NCBI RefSeq assembly: GCF_001949145.1
Contig: NW_019091676.1
Coordinates: 318,231-353,894 of the forward strand
Source: Acanthaster planci
Taxonomy: Eukaryota > Echinodermata > Asteroidea > Valvatida > Acanthasteridae
Direction: 5' to 3'
Length of the DNA stretch: 35,664 nt
The notes below the pieces were generated by a model. The model searched no databases and had not been told where the DNA came from. It worked only from the letters and a program-made list of their open reading frames with translations. Positions 22,401 to 29,520 of this stretch are shown here, piece after piece. Both the position numbers and the translations under genes were made by a program. Every line of letters begins with the position of its first letter. The first letter of the stretch is position 1.

Positions 22401-24476
22401 GACAAGATCTCTGGATCTCTCTAAAATGTACACACAGGCAACCAGATACGAGAATCTTTTCAAACTCTGGGAAGGAAGGGATATAAAACTCAGAAAAGGA
22501 AGTGTATGTGGAGGAGAAAGTAGGTAAATTTTTCCCCAGGCCTAAATCACTCTTACCTTTTTATCTCTCTAGGAGCGTCTGGGGTGGTTGGCCAGCATTT
22601 TGGTTGTCTCTTTGTTTCATTGGTGTGTTAAGTGCAATAGTGGAACAGGTAAGTCAGATTTTTTTGTTTACATAAAGAGGTTCAGGAAGTAATTTTAAAG
22701 GAATTCTGGCATCCAGTACATACTCCACTCGAGTCCTTGTGTCATCATTTTTTAAGGACTTGGACTTTTTATGCAAATAAAATGTTCTGTTTTGCTTAGC
22801 ATTTTGAAAATCATTGCACAGTGTTCTTGTTGGTCAGACACGAGTAATTGAGCAAACTTTATTTACATATTTACGCATCAAGCGTGAAAGTCCCCAAACT
22901 TAACAGCAAGTGCCTGAAGGGACATCACGGCAACAGCACCCTCCAAAAATAACTCAGAACTTAGGGCAAACAGTGAAGTCTGGGATTGATTCCTGAGGAG
23001 AACAGGTTCGGGAATAAAACATGAATAAAACCTGCTTCTTTTCCCCTGTTTTTATCTAGCTTGCTTCACTGTTTGGCTGTGTCCTGTATGTTAAAGCAGC
23101 AGTGGCTGGTATCACCATCATTGCACTGGGGACCAGTGTACCCGACACCTTCGCCAGTCGCACGGCAGCCATTCATGATCAGTTTGCCGATGCTGCAATT
23201 GGAAATATCACAGGTACTTGAACTTTAATCTGCCTAGTACTTCCCTCCCCCCACCTTCCTTTGCTCCACCCAACCTAAAGGAACCGTAAAAGGGGGAGGG
23301 AATTTCACCCCTCTCAGTGCCCACCCAACCACCCCGTTGCAAATTGCTACAGGATATGTTCCCTCAGTTATGCTAATTTCCTAGTCTTTTCTAGTTAAGT
23401 CTTGTACAGATTTCAACCCCCAAGTTTACAAAATTTCCTGCTCAAGCTAAAAATGTCCAAACAAAGAGTTGAAAAAGCAACCAACTTTGAGTCCAAGATA
23501 GATGCTATTTGTCGTGCAGGTGGTAACTTAGTTCCATATAATGCCCTACTAATAAATCTGGTGGTGTTATGATACTGAACTCCAGTTGTGATGAGATTGT
23601 CAACATGTATATGGGTGAAATATATGTTGTGTTGTCAAACTTTGCGTTTCCAGGCAGCAACAGCGTGAACGTGTTCCTTGGTCTTGGTATTCCTTGGATC
23701 ATTAGTGTCATGTACAACCTAACCACCAAAAGAGGTCCACTCAGGATAGAGCAGGGAAACCTCTTCATGTCGGTACTCCTTTTCACCGGTATTGGGAGTG
23801 TCTGCATCTTAATACTCATCCTGAGGAGAAAGGTAGGCACCGATGTGCATGGAAGGGATTGGGACATACGGGTGGGACTCGAACCACGTACAAACCACCT
23901 AGCGCTTGCTGTTTGTCCATTCCATGTTTATCCTGTCAATGTTGAGGAAATTCTCATCCGAATAGGAGTAGGAGCCATGATATCGTTGTTCCATTTATTG
24001 GCTGATTATCATCAAGTTGGCTTGAGACTTTTCGATTGATTTGCATGCTGGCTGGTTCATTTTACAGGCTCATTTATTCATTTCTTTCTCAACTTAAGTT
24101 ACGCTACTCGTGTTCCCGTCTCAGCTGTCCAGTGTTATTATTTCATTTAATTCAAGTATTTGGAAATTTGTTTGTGTGAATTAAATAGTTGCTTGTATTT
24201 CTGTCTGCTCACAGGCTCAGAGGAAGCATTGAGCGCGCAGTTTTAATGTCACGTTTGAAAAAGCAAAAATCTGAATCATTTACCTCACACTGTGCATTGT
24301 TGCATAAGAATTCTCTGTGAATGTGGAATTTCTGTTCTTTTGATTTTTGTGAACAGCTTTTCGGTGGAGAGTTAGGAGGGCGTAAGGTGACAAAGCATCT
24401 CTCAGGAGTGCTCTTAGCAGTGCTGTGGCTAGTGTACATCACAATCCTGTGCCTAAAGGCTTACTTGGTGATATAG
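7330..24476 (+). CDS. SLC8A: Na+/Ca2+ exchanger, SLC8 (NCX/Calx) family, 3' thirteen coding exons (joined)
   Basis: SLC8 proteins exchange three Na+ for one Ca2+ across the plasma membrane. Joining 7330-7478, 7841-7940, 18521-18674, 19310-19472, 20628-20751, 21126-21252, 21606-21696, 21977-22058, 22266-22388, 22573-22648, 23060-23213, 23654-23832 and 24357-24476 gives 1642 nt, one split codon plus 546 codons and a TAG. All introns are GT-AG and every phase matches. Numbering from F1: linker 1-54, CBD1 about 55-188, CBD2 about 190-303, acidic linker 304-340, membrane half 341-546. The alpha-2 repeat reads [10 protein letters not shown] (420-429) and [10 protein letters not shown] (448-457), diagnostic of SLC8. 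The 5' part (signal peptide, alpha-1 repeat) is missing from the window. An SLC24 or NCLX assignment is excluded by the paired Calx-beta domains. The exact orthologue within SLC8 is not resolved, so the symbol is family-level. Confidence 0.95.
7841..7940 (+). CDS. SLC8A: Exchanger exon: first strands of CBD1
   Basis: Residues 50-82 plus two bases of Pro83. The acceptor is tttcccag and the donor gtgagt. It encodes the first Calx-beta strands: [16 protein letters not shown], in which the Glu of VLESAG matches a conserved Ca2+-ligand Glu of CBD1, then [10 protein letters not shown]. It ends in phase 2, which matches the exon at 18521, 10.6 kb away. Confidence 0.9.
7993..8162. mobile_element. Fold-back (MITE-like) inverted repeat
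   Basis: Arm 7993-8060 is the imperfect reverse complement of arm 8098-8162. Shared blocks include AGATGTGCCAAC and GTCAGGCATTACCA. The spacer is under 40 bp. TTAA occurs at both outer ends (7994-7997, 8157-8160), compatible with a TTAA target or with palindromic termini. No coding capacity, so a non-autonomous element or other hairpin repeat. Confidence 0.75.
8965..9011. repeat. Two adjacent short palindromes
   Basis: The near-palindrome GTCAGAGTAAATTTATTCTGAC is broken here as 8965-8974 plus 8975-8986 and has one G/T mismatch pair. It is followed by a perfect 7-bp stem CGGAACA (8994-9000) / TGTTCCG (9005-9011) with a 4-nt loop. An 11-bp inverted pair TATTTGATAAC (9078-9088) / GTTATCAAATA (9188-9198) lies just downstream, suggesting remains of a hairpin element. 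Confidence 0.5.
15257..15270. repeat. Perfect CG-rich palindrome
   Basis: ACGCGTTAACGCGT is a 14-bp perfect palindrome with four CpG steps in A/T-rich intron. It contains two overlapping ACGCGT boxes in opposite orientation. It could be a protein-binding site or chance. Confidence 0.4.
16061..16068. promoter_or_regulatory. CRE-like octamer
   Basis: TGACGTCA is the perfect palindromic cAMP-response element octamer, in the large intron. An 8-mer can occur by chance. No promoter features were recognised around it. Confidence 0.25.
16318..16339 (+). other. Possible 22-nt cassette or poison exon
   Basis: A strong pyrimidine tract and attacag acceptor (ends 16317) precede 22 nt, followed by a near-consensus donor ATG|gtaagta at 16340. 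From phase 2 it reads through without a stop (K-N-G-G-A-L-M) but leaves in phase 0. Joined to the 18521 exon it would shift the frame and hit a stop inside that exon. No homology supports it. Confidence 0.3.
17883..17896. promoter_or_regulatory. X-box-like (RFX-type) site
   Basis: GTTGTCATGGCAAC differs from the X-box consensus at one half-site base. A further variant, GTTTCCGTAGCAAC, lies 80 bp upstream at 17802-17815, making a small cluster in the large intron about 620 bp before the CBD1 exon at 18521. Confidence 0.35.
18521..18674 (+). CDS. SLC8A: Exchanger exon: middle of CBD1 with charged insertion
   Basis: Completes Pro83 and encodes residues 84-134. The first about 27 residues are charged (Lys/Glu/Arg, with an NSKKEEDG run). 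The hallmark Calx-beta strand follows: [15 protein letters not shown], then FQYTQGVL. In vertebrate NCX the equivalent loop between the two strands is short, so this is an insertion of roughly 20 residues. The acceptor is tttttcacag and the donor gtatgt in phase 0. A second AG lies 13 nt inside the exon (18532-18533). The 635-bp intron after it is pyrimidine-rich toward its 3' end and shows nothing else. Confidence 0.93.
19310..19472 (+). CDS. SLC8A: Exchanger exon: end of CBD1
   Basis: Residues 135-188. [18 protein letters not shown] opens the exon, [10 protein letters not shown] follows, and the closing strand is TRVTIIDDD. The closing DDD matches the Ca2+-binding triple Asp at the end of vertebrate CBD1. 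The earlier acidic pair is partly kept (NDN then YES). The acceptor cccaaaag is atypical but follows a long pyrimidine run. The donor is gtgagt in phase 1. Confidence 0.93.
19473..20627 (+). other. Exchanger intron with a degenerate fold-back repeat
   Basis: Sequence around 19676-19800 pairs imperfectly with the reverse complement of about 19930-20075. Matching blocks include TTAGCG...TCTGCGCA...TCCGC, GAGGCT and GAGTC.GACAC. The 5' arm is distinctly richer in CpG than the rest of the intron. It looks like an old hairpin element. Similarity is roughly two thirds by eye, so the limits are uncertain. Confidence 0.45.
20628..20751 (+). CDS. SLC8A: Exchanger exon: first half of CBD2
   Basis: Residues 189-229. 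After [12 protein letters not shown] come the NLEKGIV turn, which carries the conserved Glu, and the strand IVSIQYATV. This is the start of the second Calx-beta domain. The acceptor is gactttcag and the donor gtgagt in phase 2. The 374-bp intron after it shows nothing recognisable. Confidence 0.92.
21126..21252 (+). CDS. SLC8A: Exchanger exon: core of CBD2
   Basis: Residues 230-272. It contains [16 protein letters not shown], equivalent to the T(x)EGTARGGxDF signature of CBD2, then GTLLFEHGE and [10 protein letters not shown]. Where vertebrate CBD2 has an acidic D-D-E-E turn after the V-I strand, this protein has NRNT. The donor is gtatgc in phase 0. The 353-bp intron that follows is A/T-rich with nothing recognisable. 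Confidence 0.93.
21606..21696 (+). CDS. SLC8A: Exchanger exon: end of CBD2
   Basis: Residues 273-302. [16 protein letters not shown] is the typical penultimate Calx-beta strand and loop, and AAVANLVL is the closing strand. It ends in phase 1 at gtaagc. The following 280-bp intron is largely occupied by a tandem tRNA-like SINE pair. Confidence 0.92.
21764..21945 (+). repeat. Tandem pair of tRNA-like SINE units
   Basis: Two units of about 91 bp start at CAATATTCA (21764 and 21855). Each carries a TAGAGCACT A-box-like segment, GAGGTC, a degenerate B box (GGTTTAAATC; GGTCCTAATCC) and a tail with GTCA followed by a T-rich run. The second unit ends about 30 bp before the acceptor at 21976, so its T-rich tail abuts the polypyrimidine tract of that exon. 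Confidence 0.7.
21977..22058 (+). CDS. SLC8A: Exchanger exon: acidic linker between CBD2 and membrane
   Basis: Residues 303-329. It reads [13 protein letters not shown], then NEEEEEE, then TWLDQIK. The TWLDQIK(S)AMTV join resembles the NSWREQFIEAITV segment of vertebrate NCX that leads into the membrane half. The long loop between CBD2 and this segment in vertebrates is absent. The donor aaaag|gtgtcg is weak. The read-through frame continues 21 codons to a stop at 22120-22122. Confidence 0.9.
22266..22388 (+). CDS. SLC8A: Exchanger exon: entry into the C-terminal membrane domain
   Basis: Residues 330-370. [14 protein letters not shown] is an acidic juxtamembrane stretch. [19 protein letters not shown] is the first hydrophobic segment of the C-terminal half, closely matching the MHFLTVFWKVLFAFVPP segment of NCX. 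The donor is gtaaga in phase 2. The introns on either side are 207 and 184 bp and empty. Confidence 0.95.
22573..22648 (+). CDS. SLC8A: Exchanger exon: transmembrane segment before alpha-2
   Basis: Residues 371-396. [20 protein letters not shown] is a membrane helix and the exon ends in VEQ in phase 0. In NCX this helix (GWACFIVSILMIGLLTAFIGD) carries an Asp where this protein has Glu. The 411-bp intron after it shows nothing recognisable. Confidence 0.94.
23060..23213 (+). CDS. SLC8A: Exchanger exon: alpha-2 repeat
   Basis: Residues 397-447. It contains the ion-coordinating alpha-2 motif [13 protein letters not shown], with Asp425 in the position of the essential transport Asp, followed by [13 protein letters not shown]. 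This is the strongest SLC8 signature in the window. It ends in phase 1. The following 440-bp intron is C-rich near 23240-23330 and otherwise unremarkable. Confidence 0.97.
23654..23832 (+). CDS. SLC8A: Exchanger exon: end of alpha-2 repeat and following helices
   Basis: Completes Gly448 and encodes residues 449-507. [20 protein letters not shown] is the second half of alpha-2. A loop with [12 protein letters not shown] follows, then the helix [20 protein letters not shown] ending in basic LRRK. Human NCX1 has GVAW where this protein has GIPW. The donor is gtaggc in phase 0. The downstream 524-bp intron carries a SINE fragment near its start. Confidence 0.96.
23860..23925 (-). repeat. tRNA-like SINE fragment
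   Basis: The minus strand has a B box GGTTCGAGTCC (23875-23885) followed by CACCCG. It shares a 17-nt identical stretch, GGTTCGAGTCCCACCCG, with the SINE at 6399-6476. The A-box half is degenerate. It lies only about 30 bp after the donor of the exon ending at 23832. Confidence 0.6.
24357..24476 (+). CDS. SLC8A: Exchanger terminal coding exon
   Basis: Residues 508-546 and [19 protein letters not shown] matches the GGELGG(P)RTxK motif before the last NCX helix. [20 protein letters not shown] is the last helix, and the protein ends three residues after LKAY. The acceptor is gtgaacag. Confidence 0.96.
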   Translation, partial: LFGGELGGRKVTKHLSGVLLAVLWLVYITILCLKAYLVI

Positions 24477-27400
24477 AGAGGTGTTACTATAGCAACTGAT
24501 CCATTCCTCCTCGTGGGCTGCTGTTATTCTGTGGCAGCTGAGAGCCAGAAGTGTGAAGATGCTTGGCTAATGAAAGCACCGTAACCCACATTTTGCTCTT
24601 TTGTTTTTCAATGGACGAAGTCCCGGTTGTGTGAGATGTTCTCATTGGATGATTTCTTGGAATACTGGCTACATATATTCATGAGTTCAATATAGAGATC
24701 AGAAATATTGCGATTCCGAGAGATGGCTTCAGGATTTCCAGGAATCAGTGTTTATAGAACCAAGGAAGTTCAAAAGGGCTTGCTGATGGGTAATGTACTG
24801 CGGAGGTAAACAGCTAGGTAGTATTTTACTAAGAGTAAATATTGATCAACATCTTTGGCTCATACCATATATAGTTAATGTTCAAGCTATTCATCAATGA
24901 TTAGGTTTAACTACTTAAGAGGCAGCCGTGTAATCAAAGTGGCCCAAGTCATGAAGCCCCTCCCACAGGAAATTTTAACCAAATCACAGCTGAGAGTGCA
25001 CAACCTCGACAAAAGTCTGGCACAAGCATTGGCACAAAAACATGTGTTATAAGCCTTTTGCTAGTTAAATTTGAATAAAATCTGGTACAAGGCTGAGTTA
25101 TCTGTTTACCCACAAACATACCAATATGAGTTTCCCAGACTAAAGACACTGTTGCTATAGCTCATGATTCAGGGCAAGCTTTGCATAGTAACCACCATCT
25201 TTGGAATGGACTGGTTCCTTTGTGCCTTATCCATGGAAAACAGTGTATTGGTGCAAGGTGTCTCTTATGTAACTTAGCAAAAGCTTGCCCCGAATCATGA
25301 GGTATAGCAACAGTGTCTTTAGTATGGAGAATTCCAATTGTTGTGTTCACGTGAATTTGAAGAGCTAGGTGAACCAGATTTTATTCAAATAATAACTTGC
25401 AAAAGGCTTATTGACGCTTGCTATTAAAGTGGGCAGGACACACTGGAACAGCCTGTTAATTGCCCCTCAGGTATTCCTACCTCCCCGTCTTCTACTTTTG
25501 GTACAGCCTGCACCTCACATGCATTGCACCCCCCAGCAAGGAGTAAATCAGTCCAGCTTAGGCAGTTGCATCATCTCTCTGTCTGCCCATGTGGCTGGAA
25601 ATTTGAAAAAAGCCATGTGCTTCAAAGTCATTTGGCTGTTGTGCTAGAGTGAGGTTGTCTAAGCAGGGCTGTGCAGGTTTCTGTCTGGGAGTGGGCACGA
25701 CAGGAGAAGATTCTGCTGTTATGACACAGTAAGTTGCAGTTAAAAAACAAACTTTGGGCAGGTTTGAGGGACAACTATAGTTGACTATTGGATGGCTTGG
25801 ACCATCCAGTCAACCATTTCACCCTGGGCATAGTCGCAACACTGGTTACCAATAGCCGATTTCATTTATCAGCATGGAGGGAGCCATTCACATGGAAATA
25901 ATTGTATGAGATGTCATTGGCCATAAGTGGCAACCAACAGCAAAGCATGATTGAAATTTTACAGAATTGTTCAGCAAGGGGCTACTCAAGTGTAACTATG
26001 TTGCAAGTTACATTGTTAAAAAGCAAATGACTAGTGGTCATACTGTAGTTCACGCCCGAACTTGCCTTCAGTATATCCCCTGGATTTAAGGTTATGGAGA
26101 GTTTTCCCACAATCCAACCAAATATCACGTCATTTCAGTTCCTTCACAAACTTTGCTGTGGTGATTGTTTAGAAACTTGAATAAAATAACCAAGTCTTGC
26201 GTTGTGGTTGCTAAGTTACAGAATTGGCTCAGTTTGCTGTAAATCAGTTTTTCGAGCAGGATTGAAGAGAAAAACAATATGTAACGATCAAATATATAAA
26301 GTAATACAAAAATACCTTCAAGCATTCAATATATGAACATGTATGCAATATCAAGCACATCAAGAGTTTTGCAGTGAAAAGGCTAACAATGGATGTACTT
26401 ACGAATATGCAGCTTTTTTAAAATTAGATTGTAATTTTTCAGAATTCCGACATTTCAGTATCTTGTGTCTGAATACTGACAAAATATCTTTCAGGATAAC
26501 GAAATCATCCATTGAATTAAAATAATTCTTCAGTTGATCAATTCAGGTTTTCATTATCACAAAGCCTAGCACAAAAATCAAGGAAAAGTGTATTTCAAAT
26601 TTATGCCGTTTTATGTAAGCTTCAAATGTACAGTACATGTATATATATAAAACTATATTTACGGCTTAATGTACCAAACATTCCACAGGCATGTACATGT
26701 AGTATTCTTTTGTAAACTGTAAAGAAATTCTCTACACAGTCCTCTGCATTTAAGCTTTATTGAACATAACTCTGTGAATACATAGAGGCAGGGCTCATAA
26801 GTTATTAAAGGGGAGGTACTTAAATATGGAAAGTTCTCATCGTTGGCAAGATGCCAGGAAAATTAATGCAGTCAGGGTTACGAGAAAAGCTAGTGCATTA
26901 TCACAAGAACAGTGTTGCAAGGTTGAAGACGTGATGCGTCAGTGTCAAAGTGAGATACATGTAGTCAGTAGTGCTTTCAGCGGTATGCTTCGCAGTGTGA
27001 CAGAGATGCATTATGTGAAAAGGAGAATATACACTTCTTAGCTGGTGCCCACCTCAGTCCTGCTTCTGTTAAGTAGTGTGATACACAGTGCTGGTGACCA
27101 ACCAACATGTAACATGTAGCTCTTGTATTTAAATAGGGCCAAACTTATCGTTGGCACTTTGTAATAGATTTGAGTGGATAAACTGTGCAAGTAAAGGCGC
27201 CCTCTTGCGTCCCAGTAGAGTGAATGTGGCTTAAGTCGAGTTACGATCTCTCAGGCCAGCTAAAATAGCAAATCTTGAGACTTTCAACTTGATGTACAAA
27301 TGAATTTTAGACAGATTTCTGACTTGCATGCCCATACGTGAATCTGATTTCAATTGTACACTTATTTTATTAAACTAAGAGATCAGATTTTTCCTTTTTT

Positions 27401-29272
27401 TTTTTAAAAATAAATTCTAAAATTCCACGTTTCCTTCCTAAGCCCTGTTTGCTGTTGTGAACTGAGTTTACTATCAAATTTTTCAAATGTTGAAGTAAAT
27501 ATATATATCTATCATATTCTATGCATGTCTTTGGAGTCTCAGCGATTTTATCTAAGATATTATGCCATGTGCATTTCAATGAATATAAAAGTGTAAATAG
27601 AAGATTTTTCATATTTAAGACCTTTTTGTGCATCATAGAAAGGCAGAGAAACCCCAGTGCTTTGCCCTGTGTGCTATCATGTAAATATGATATAAATATG
27701 GAAATTTATTGATCTCAGATATTTTGGTTGCCTAGATACGATGGTCAGTGATTCTAAGGACGGTGGTCATCTGTACCATTTTTGAGTGTGTGCTTGACTA
27801 TTAATCAGATCAATTTGAGCGTGGCTTTTTATATTTTGTACATTTTTCCTGTTGAAGGGGAAAACCTCTTTTCCATACTCCGAGGAAAATACTTGTCACT
27901 TTATACTCTTCCCTTCGTAAAACTTACTGAATCTGTATTTTATAATTAAGCTCCACTCCATCAATATGTGATTGTTTGCAGGAATTATTGCAGAGCTCCC
28001 TCTGGTAATTCAATTCGGCTTTTAAATAGTGATACTTTTTGTTGGTTGAAAAAAACTTTTTTTCTGCATCTGTGCACATTTTAAACTCTGATAAACCTCA
28101 TGAAAATGTCAACACTTAACTATTTGAATGTTGGCACGGAACATAACATAATGAAAGTTCCAGTTCTAGTTGGTTAAAAGTTTGTAAAATTTTTGCAAAA
28201 CGTCTTTCGATTTCTTTTTGAAGTGTTGATCACCACAGTCACCAGGAAAGGGGCATCTTTCTGCTGACAGTGCAATCTAAATGTATTTTGTTTCCGAGGT
28301 GGAATTCATTAAGCCGTTTTGAAAATGTAGGATTTATTATTTGAATAGTGTAAACATTACGTACTGCTCTATATAAACAAATGTGGTTTATATAGCTTGG
28401 GACTCTCCTGCACTCAATTATTTCTAAAAGAATTGGAAAATTGTACCTTTTGAGTCAGCCTTTTTTTTTTTCATTTTTTTATTTGGGGGTTAGTTACGAT
28501 ATGATCAGCATTTGATCATTTGGTTTTTTTTGGTTGATTTCCGAAGACTCTGGACAACAGGTTGCTATTAATTTACGCAGGGTATGCAGTGGTATGCAGG
28601 AATAATCCATGTTCAGTGGAAATGACACATCAACACGCGTTTTCCACTGAGTTATGGAACTGTGCCGGGTGTCTTTAGGCTCACTAAGTTCTGTTGCTAG
28701 AAAAGGTGTTGGGATTATAAGTGTCGGTTGGGTATTGTGTTTCATTTTGATTGTCGTCTCTGTTAATTTGTCACTTTCAGGCATTCGCTGTATTCTTTTT
28801 GACTATATCATTGATGGACATTCAATTGTGAATTTGAAGGTACTTGTCAAAAAATGTTTGAGTCTCAATTGCAAGTAGGACCGAGGACTATTAGGTTTCA
28901 TTGTTATCAAAGTCGGCATAAACCCAATTTTCTAATTTTCAAAGTGACCTACATTGTATGTCTTGGAAAGGTTGGGATACTTTTATTCTTTCAAACCTTG
29001 GCAGTAAGTTTCCTGTTTGTTTTTGTGGTGACACTACTCATGCGATGATTGAAATTGGCCTACCATGATTAAACATTTTAGCTGTCTTAGTGTGAATCTC
29101 AAATAAAATCCAAACTATGAATGAAAGCTTAAAAGAACTCTTGCATTTGAACATATCATTTTTTATGGTAAAACTGTTGTTACTTCTCAGACAACCTGTT
29201 CACTTACCGAACTTGTTGACAACCAACAACCGATTGAAACTAACATACTTGAGTCATGGTCGTGCTTGATAT
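24477..29272 (+). other. Downstream region of the exchanger, probable 3'UTR
   Basis: No coding exon was recognised. AATAAA hexamers on this strand occur at 25074, 26180, 27409 and 29102; none can be chosen without transcript data. The region is A/T-rich. A 13-bp stem with a bulge (GTTGACT..GGATGG / CCATCC AGTCAAC) lies at 25780-25814 and a large fold-back element at 25050-25411. GTTACTATAGCAAC, one base off an X-box, is at 24483-24496. Confidence 0.55.
25050..25411. mobile_element. Large fold-back (MITE-like) inverted repeat in probable 3'UTR
   Basis: Arm 25050-25185 is the imperfect reverse complement of arm 25268-25411. The outer block (TAAGCCTTTTGC, then TTGAATAAAATCTGGT) and the inner block (ACTAAAGACACTGTTGCTAT, CTCATGATTC, GGGCAAGCTTT) are nearly identical; the middle is more diverged. 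The loop is about 80 bp. Each arm carries AATAAA in its own orientation. No coding capacity. Confidence 0.85.
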
Positions 29273-29520
29273 GGATAATTCCAGAAGTTAGGGGTCCAAA
29301 TGTGACATTTTTTTGTCCCTGTTAACATCAGACCTTTGTCATTTGACAAAGAAATACCACTGGCATTGATTTCAAGCTATTACTATTTGTTTGGCAGGTA
29401 ATTTGCATTAATTCATCACTCTTGGAAATTAGAAAATGTGTTCTGAACCTACAAAATCATATGTCAGATGTGACAGGGACATAAAAAAAAAGCGGACCCC
29501 TGATTTCTGGAATTACCCCC
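29273..29520. mobile_element. Fold-back (MITE-like) inverted repeat
   Basis: Arm 29273-29333 pairs with arm 29463-29520. Shared blocks are TAATTCCAGAA, AGGGGTCC, a T-rich run, TGTCCCTGT and ACATC.GAC. Immediately inside the left arm lies a perfect stem CTTTGTCA-TT-TGACAAAG (29334-29351). No coding capacity. It sits in the intergenic region. Confidence 0.8.

Noticed and set aside
23505-23867. 120-codon open frame on the minus strand
   Set aside because: Antisense shadow of the alpha-2 exon 23654-23832.
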